10,218 bases of DNA from an uncultured Mailhella sp. GTDB taxonomy: Bacteria; Desulfobacterota; Desulfovibrionia; Desulfovibrionales; Desulfovibrionaceae. The notes below the pieces were generated by a model, which searched no databases, was not told the DNA's origin, and saw only the letters and a program-made list of their open reading frames with translations. Of the stretch, positions 6,925 through 10,218 are shown piece after piece; position 1 is the stretch's first letter; each line of letters starts with the position of its first letter. Where the stretch lies: contig CAOMFZ010000070.1 of the NCBI GenBank assembly GCA_948482415.1, forward strand, positions 1 through 10,218. The letters run 5' to 3'. Both the position numbers and the translations under genes were made by a program.

Positions 6925-6950
6925 ATAAGGCTGTTTTACCCATTGTCAAG
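6925..6950 (-). promoter_or_regulatory. Candidate heat-shock (sigma32-like) promoter of the chaperone operon
   Basis: On the minus strand CTTGACA (6944-6950) is followed after 13 bases by CCTTAT (6925-6930). The Escherichia coli sigma32 consensus is CTTGAAA, 13-15 bases, CCCCAT, so the -35 matches in six of seven positions and the -10 in four of six with the right spacing. The same -35 is also perfect for sigma70 (TTGACA), although the sigma70 -10 (TATTTA after 16 bases) is poor. The leader to the ATG at 6851 would be about 65 bases. No CIRCE element was found. An inverted repeat GTCAA/TTGAC (6945-6958) overlaps the -35. Confidence 0.5.
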
Positions 6951-6963
6951 ACTTTGACTATTA

Positions 6964-7031
6964 ATTTATTAATAAATTTAAAGTAAATAAATTCAAGTAA
7001 ATAAGTCTTCACCCGGCAAAAAAGCTTTGCC
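6964..7031. repeat. Palindromes and direct repeats in the divergent control region
   Basis: Between the leftward chaperone operon and the rightward genes lie a perfect 14-bp AT-only palindrome (6964-6977), a 10-bp perfect direct repeat AAGTAAATAA (6981-6990 and 6995-7004, period 14), and an inverted repeat GGCAAA/TTTGCC with a 5-base loop (7015-7031). The last covers the -35 box of the rightward promoter, a position suited to an operator. Their function is unknown; the AT-only elements could arise by chance in such AT-rich DNA. Confidence 0.45.
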
Positions 7032-7054
7032 TTTCTTCGTTCTATGAGTATACT
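7027..7054 (+). promoter_or_regulatory. Sigma70-like promoter for the ThiS-like gene
   Basis: TTGCCT (7027-7032) and TATACT (7049-7054) are separated by 16 bases. The same two hexamers form the cyclophilin promoter, there with a 17-base spacer. The start would be near 7061. It should transcribe the ThiS-like gene and probably the glycosyltransferase 39 bases behind it. Confidence 0.6.
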
Positions 7055-7056
7055 AT

Positions 7057-7074
7057 ATACGTCTTTGGACGTAT
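7057..7074 (+). promoter_or_regulatory. Inverted repeat at the predicted transcription start
   Basis: ATACGTC (7057-7063) and GACGTAT (7068-7074) form a perfect 7-bp inverted repeat around TTTG. It covers the expected start site, so it could be a repressor operator or, if the start lies slightly upstream, a 5'-end hairpin. A TCTTTGG element (7062-7068) is repeated 12 bases later (7074-7080), and a related TCTTGAGG (7086-7093) provides the ribosome site. Confidence 0.5.
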
Positions 7075-7098
7075 CTTTGGGCATATCTTGAGGTAAAT

Positions 7099-7347
7099 AT
7101 GGAACAAACGGAACCAAAAATGCAGAAAGAATTTATAGAGCCCACCCTGACAGTTATTTTGCAGCCGGGTGAAGAAAAACGCATCATTCCCCGCCATAAG
7201 GCAAAAAATGTGAAACGGCTCATTGAATTTTTAGGATTGCGCCCTTACACCGCCATGGTGATACGAAATAATATTCCTTTGACGCCCGATGTTCCTCTTT
7301 ACCCTGATCAAACAATTATTGTGCGCAAAGTCATGTCAGCAGGCTAA
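7099..7347 (+). CDS. ThiS/MoaD-like beta-grasp protein lacking C-terminal Gly-Gly
   Basis: This 82-residue protein has the sulfur-carrier fold pattern: strand LTVILQPGEEKRIIP (17-31), helix KNVKRLIEFLGLRP (36-49), strand AMVIRNN (52-58), the loop LTPDVPLYPDQ (61-71) and a last strand TIIVRKVMSAG (72-82). ThiS, MoaD and ubiquitin-like carriers end in Gly-Gly, which is adenylated and turned into a thiocarboxylate. This protein ends in Ser-Ala-Gly. It therefore keeps the fold and one terminal Gly but lacks the usual tail, so sulfur carriage is doubtful. GAGG lies five bases ahead of the ATG. No ThiF/MoeB-like E1 enzyme, ThiG or tRNA thiolase lies nearby. It precedes the glycosyltransferase by 39 bases and is probably co-transcribed. 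Family assignment is fairly sure, function unknown. Confidence 0.8.
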   Translation: MEQTEPKMQKEFIEPTLTVILQPGEEKRIIPRHKAKNVKRLIEFLGLRPYTAMVIRNNIPLTPDVPLYPDQTIIVRKVMSAG

Positions 7348-7386
7348 ATAACGGATAAACCAACAGAGCAGATAAGCGAACATACT

Positions 7387-8982
7387 ATGAATTATACCAT
7401 TATCAACCTTACACGCTTTGGCGACCTTTTGCAGACAGCCTGCACTATTTCTGCACTGAAAAAGAGCGGAAGCCATAAAATTTCGCTTATTTGTCTTCAT
7501 CAATTTAGAGACGTTACCCAATTCATTCCGCACCTTGACCATATTTTTGATTTTTCAGGAGCAAATCATTTAAATAATCTGCATATTGGCGATTTTGCCC
7601 ATTGGGTTGACAGCTATCAGGAAATGAAAGAATGGGTTAAAACGTATCATCAGGAATTTCAGACAGACTGCATCATCAATCTTACCCCAACCGTAAAAAC
7701 AAGACTGCTTGCCAAACTGCTCAGCCAGCAAAACAAAAATATTCGAGAAATTGGCTTTTGCGTCAATGATTTTGGCTATATTTACAACACGAATGTATGG
7801 ACAAGCTATACGCAGGCGGTCACGCAGTTTCGCGGCGGCAGCCCCTATAATTTAATTGATGAATTTCGCTCCATGCTGGGACTTGCCCCTGAACAGTACC
7901 AATTAAATAAGCCTGAAAAAAAATCTTGTTTGCAGGCAAAACAGCTGCTGAATATTTTTTCTGCCACCTTGCCGGAATGTAAAGGTTTTGTGGGCTTTCA
8001 GCTGGGAGCAAGCAATGCTGTCCGTCAATGGGATATTAATAATTTTGCCGAACTTGCCAAGCTTATTTGGGAAAGAAAAAAATATGTGGCTGTCCTTCTT
8101 GGCAGCAAACAGGAACAAAGCCTTGCGGAAAAATTTTCCCAAAAAATTGCGCCTTATATTCCTTATTATGATTACTGCGGCAAAAGCAATTTGCAGGAAT
8201 TAGGGGCTATGCTCTGCAATTTGCAGGCACTTGTCAGCAATGACACAGGCACGCTCCATTTAGCTACAGGACTTCATGTTCCTGTCATTGGCATTTACCT
8301 TGCTACAGCCCAGGTCTGGGATACAGGTCCTTACGGTGAAAAACAATTATGCCTTGAGCCCAATATTGCCTGCCACCCCTGCAATTTTAATGTAACCTGT
8401 CAAAATAATTATCAATGTCAAAAACAAATTTCAGCAGAAGCTGTCTATTCTGCCCTTTGCTATCGCCTTGGTGACAAAACAATACATTTCAGCGGGGAAA
8501 CAACAGCCCGCATCTGGGAGGGATTTTTCCAAAAAGACGGCTTTATCAATTACAAGCCCCTGCATACAGAAGAGGACATTCGCGCCGTATGGATGCAGTG
8601 CCAACGCGCTTTTTATAAAAATCTCCTGAATACCTTACAAAAAAGCGAACAAAGTTCCTATGCAGAGCTTGCTGTCAACACAGAAACCTTACTCCCTGCA
8701 AAACAGGAAATTGAAAAATTGCAGGCATTTATTTTGCTGGCAAGAGAACAAGCCGTTCTTTTTTCCAAATTTCCGGAACAAAAGACGCAGGAAAAATTCC
8801 TTGCCTCAACCCAAAGAGTAAAAATTTTCCTCAGGCAATCCAAATTTTTCATTCCGCTTTCTCTCCTCTTTGAACAGCTTTTACAAGACAGCGCCCAAAG
8901 CATGGAAGAAATTATCCATTTTTTTGACACCTTAAAAGAAGAATTAACGCAATTTGCCCATTTTCTTTGCTCTAAAGAGTGA
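7387..8982 (+). CDS. Family 9 glycosyltransferase (heptosyltransferase-like) with C-terminal extension
   Basis: This 531-residue protein has a GT-B glycosyltransferase of family 9, the ADP-heptose:LPS heptosyltransferase family, in residues 1-360. Recognition points are IINLTRFGDLLQT (5-17), the C-domain strand GFQLGASNAVRQW (203-215), VAVLLGS (234-240), and the nucleotide-sugar motif SNDTGTLHLATGLHVPVIGI (284-303). The cysteine-rich segment CHPCNFNVTC (329-338) plus C344 follows, as in many family members. Residues about 365-531 are an extra, mostly helical domain (for example EIEKLQAFILLAREQ, 441-455) not found in standard heptosyltransferases of about 350 residues. The start agrees with the family, although no clear ribosome site precedes it, which suggests translation after the ThiS-like gene. 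It probably adds a sugar to lipopolysaccharide or, given the flagellar-type genes behind it, to a surface or flagellar component; the acceptor is unknown. Confidence 0.9.
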   Translation: MNYTIINLTRFGDLLQTACTISALKKSGSHKISLICLHQFRDVTQFIPHLDHIFDFSGANHLNNLHIGDFAHWVDSYQEMKEWVKTYHQEFQTDCIINLTPTVKTRLLAKLLSQQNKNIREIGFCVNDFGYIYNTNVWTSYTQAVTQFRGGSPYNLIDEFRSMLGLAPEQYQLNKPEKKSCLQAKQLLNIFSATLPECKGFVGFQLGASNAVRQWDINNFAELAKLIWERKKYVAVLLGSKQEQSLAEKFSQKIAPYIPYYDYCGKSNLQELGAMLCNLQALVSNDTGTLHLATGLHVPVIGIYLATAQVWDTGPYGEKQLCLEPNIACHPCNFNVTCQNNYQCQKQISAEAVYSALCYRLGDKTIHFSGETTARIWEGFFQKDGFINYKPLHTEEDIRAVWMQCQRAFYKNLLNTLQKSEQSSYAELAVNTETLLPAKQEIEKLQAFILLAREQAVLFSKFPEQKTQEKFLASTQRVKIFLRQSKFFIPLSLLFEQLLQDSAQSMEEIIHFFDTLKEELTQFAHFLCSKE

Positions 8983-8993
8983 AATGCACATAT

Positions 8994-9009
8994 TGGCATA
9001 AAATTTGCT
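8994..9009 (+). promoter_or_regulatory. Sigma54 (RpoN) promoter
   Basis: TGGCATAAAATTTGCT matches the -24/-12 consensus TGGCACG-N4-TTGCW in both core blocks (TGGCA and TTGCT), with the essential GG (8995-8996) and GC (9007-9008) separated by exactly ten bases. The start would be near 9020, about 67 bases before the ATG at 9087. It lies between the end of the glycosyltransferase gene and the acidic protein gene, so it should drive the acidic protein and the FliT-like gene. Sigma54 controls flagellar and other surface genes in many proteobacteria, in agreement with the gene content. An enhancer-binding-protein site was not identified. Confidence 0.75.
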
Positions 9010-9022
9010 GATATAATTTCAA

Positions 9023-9056
9023 AAATATGAAAAGGGAAAAATTTTCCGTCATATTT
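9023..9056 (+). promoter_or_regulatory. Leader hairpin behind the sigma54 promoter
   Basis: AAATATGA (9023-9030) pairs with TCATATTT (9049-9056), and an inner GGAAAA/TTTTCC (9035-9047) extends it with a small internal loop, giving 13 or so pairs. It begins a few bases after the predicted start, so it would form the 5' end of the mRNA. No T run follows, so it is not a terminator. A role in mRNA stability or as a binding site is possible. An in-frame ATG at 9027 lies within it but has no ribosome site. Confidence 0.55.
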
Positions 9057-9086
9057 AAAATCGCATTCAAAACTTTGGAGGGAAAA

Positions 9087-9701
9087 ATGATTTACATTAA
9101 TGGACAAAAAAGCGAATTTGAAATCAATCAATTTGCAAATTTTGAAGAAATTATCGATGCAACCAATAAATACTGCAACGATTCAAACGAAATCATCACT
9201 GAAGTTCATTTAAATAATGAACTTTTCCAGGAACTGTATCCACATCAGGCAGAAGACATTGAAATCAATGAAATTCAAAAAGTTGAAATCACTTCTGTTA
9301 AATATGTGGAAATGGCTTCTCAAATTGTATCCGAACTTTTCAAAGTTACTGCTTCCGTTCGTCTTGCTTCAGCACAGGCATCCGAATCTTTACGCAGCGG
9401 TGATGATGCAGACGCTTTTGCTACTATCAGCAATATGATAGAAGTCGTGCGCAATTTTTTAAACATCATCTCCTGTTTCCAATCTGATTTCAAAGCACCA
9501 ATTACTGACGAATATACAACCCTTACAGAAAAATATTCACAAATTCTGGTTGAAGTGAATGAAGCACTCGAAAATGAAGACTGGATTTTAGTTGCTGACC
9601 TTTTGGAATTTGAAGTTGCTCCTCTTTGCTCTGACTGGGACGAATATTTAACCTCTCTTCGTTTCTTCTTTAATAACGAAGTGAATACTGTTTCTCAATA
9701 A
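9087..9701 (+). CDS. Acidic protein of unknown function, flagellar context
   Basis: I do not recognise this 204-residue cytoplasmic protein with certainty. It is strongly acidic (by hand count about 38 Asp/Glu to 11 Lys/Arg) and has no signal peptide or membrane segment. Residues 1-75 look beta-rich with one helix: strands MIYINGQ and EFEINQ, helix FEEIIDATNKYC, strands IITEVHLNN and IQKVEITSV. This order is reminiscent of a small beta-grasp domain. Residues 76-204 are mostly helical, including EMASQIVSELFKVTASVRLA and YSQILVEVNEALENEDW, the latter like helical chaperone repeats. The start is set by GGAGG five bases ahead of the ATG at 9087; a longer frame from 9027 has no ribosome site. It follows a sigma54 promoter and precedes a FliT-like gene by 33 bases, so a role in flagellar assembly or export is inferred. 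Confidence 0.85.
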   Translation: MIYINGQKSEFEINQFANFEEIIDATNKYCNDSNEIITEVHLNNELFQELYPHQAEDIEINEIQKVEITSVKYVEMASQIVSELFKVTASVRLASAQASESLRSGDDADAFATISNMIEVVRNFLNIISCFQSDFKAPITDEYTTLTEKYSQILVEVNEALENEDWILVADLLEFEVAPLCSDWDEYLTSLRFFFNNEVNTVSQ

Positions 9702-9734
9702 TATACCCAAATATTTGCTAAAGACAGATGTAGT

Positions 9735-10058
9735 ATGAGCAGTTTAACGATACTTGACCGAATGCTTATCATTGCTCAATTTGAACTTGAAGCAATGCAA
9801 AGAGGTGATGTTGACGGTGCAATATCTTTTTTTGAAGAAAGAGTTGCTCTTCTTGATCAATTACAAGTAAATCAGGATGAAATAAATTCCGAAGACTGCA
9901 AAATGAAATTGCTTGCCCTCCAAGGGTTTCATCAAGTTATTTATGAAGAAGGGCTGAAACTCAAAGAGCAAATTAAACAAAACCTTTTAAATTCTCAGGC
10001 ACAGCGTTCTGTCAGTAAACGTTACGCAAATGCGCGGATTCTCAATTTTTCAAGATAA
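9735..10058 (+). CDS. FliT-like flagellar export chaperone
   Basis: This small helical protein of 107 residues has the layout of FliT, the cytoplasmic chaperone of the filament cap protein FliD. The N-terminal helix LTILDRMLIIAQFELEAMQR (4-23) is followed by GDVDGAISFFEERVALLDQL (24-43), which matches the family pattern of a helix turn at G-D, then an E-E-R-x-x-L-L-D helix. A third helix covers about 53-85. The basic C-terminal tail (86-107; SVSKRYANARILNFSR) has no family signature. There is no strong Shine-Dalgarno sequence ahead of the ATG, so translation may depend on the acidic protein gene 33 bases upstream. The pair ends at a strong terminator. FliT-like sequences diverge widely, so the call rests on pattern and context; the client protein is unknown. 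Confidence 0.65.
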   Translation: MSSLTILDRMLIIAQFELEAMQRGDVDGAISFFEERVALLDQLQVNQDEINSEDCKMKLLALQGFHQVIYEEGLKLKEQIKQNLLNSQAQRSVSKRYANARILNFSR

Positions 10059-10078
10059 CACTCCATAACCATAAAAAC

Positions 10079-10116
10079 AAAAAGACTTCCCCGTAAAGAA
10101 GAGGAAGTCTTTTTTT
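10079..10116. terminator. Strong intrinsic terminator after the FliT-like gene
   Basis: AAAAAGACTTCC (10079-10090) pairs with GGAAGTCTTTTT (10103-10114) around a 12-base loop, followed by further T, so seven T in a row end the plus-strand transcript. On the minus strand a T-rich tract also follows the stem, so it could stop transcription from a convergent gene beyond the right edge. Confidence 0.9.
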
Positions 10117-10218
10117 ACAGCTGGAGCATTTCCATTTAACATTAGGATTTTTTATGCAGGGGGAAAACTTTTATCTCTGCTGTCTTTATCTGTAACGCTC
10201 ATAAATTCGCTAACAGCT
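10117..10218. other. Right edge, possible end of a convergent minus-strand gene
   Basis: No certain gene is present. On the minus strand one frame is open from the window edge to a TAA at 10152-10154 (about 21 codons, ending in SFPPA). This could be the C-terminus of a gene converging on the terminator at 10079-10116, but so short an open stretch is expected by chance. On the plus strand an ATG at 10154 opens only 13 codons. Confidence 0.2.

Noticed and set aside
6911..7117. Minus-strand 68-residue frame in the divergent control region
   Set aside because: Overlaps the start of the ThiS-like gene and both promoters, with no ribosome site and AT-rich non-protein-like composition.
8658..9131. 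Minus-strand 157-residue frame
   Set aside because: Covers the end of the glycosyltransferase, the sigma54 promoter and the start of the acidic protein; translation is Ser/Cys/Phe-rich without recognisable motifs.

Overview
The window looks like chromosome from an AT-rich member of the Desulfovibrionaceae (Deltaproteobacteria / Desulfobacterota). The main reason is the block J-domain protein, small CbpM-like protein, ClpB, then a cyclophilin-type isomerase. From memory this matches the order around clpB in Desulfovibrio vulgaris. The ThiS-like protein, the family 9 glycosyltransferase and the flagellar-type proteins that follow are also consistent with that group. The species cannot be named from the sequence alone.

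Layout. Positions 1-524 hold no convincing gene. They contain a probable strong leftward promoter of stable-RNA type at the left edge, then a very AT-rich stretch. From 525 to 2240 there are three accessory-looking genes: a small helix-turn-helix protein with a disordered N-terminus, and a divergent pair of a MerR-family regulator (-) and a short-chain dehydrogenase (+). The pair shares a textbook MerR promoter, a perfect 16-bp palindrome inside a 19-bp spacer. A bidirectional terminator closes this part.

From 2328 to 6851 on the minus strand lies a protein-folding block. A CbpA-type DnaJ, its modulator CbpM and the ClpB disaggregase form a tight operon behind a candidate heat-shock promoter. 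A terminator hairpin that includes the clpB stop codon ends it. An exported cyclophilin with its own sigma70-like promoter follows.

The 6852-7098 divergent control region is rich in small repeats and palindromes. To its right on the plus strand are a ThiS/MoaD-like beta-grasp protein lacking the terminal Gly-Gly, and a 531-residue family 9 glycosyltransferase with a helical C-terminal extension. A strong sigma54-type promoter (GG-N10-GC) then precedes a two-gene unit: an acidic protein of unknown function and a FliT-like export chaperone. It ends at a strong terminator.

The clearest working picture is a proteostasis operon (disaggregation by ClpB with a regulated J-protein) back to back with a cell-surface or flagellar unit. 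The most interesting unexplained parts are the sigma54-driven acidic protein paired with the FliT-like chaperone, and the ThiS-like protein without a usable C-terminus. I found no mobile element, CRISPR array, tRNA or rRNA gene inside the window.
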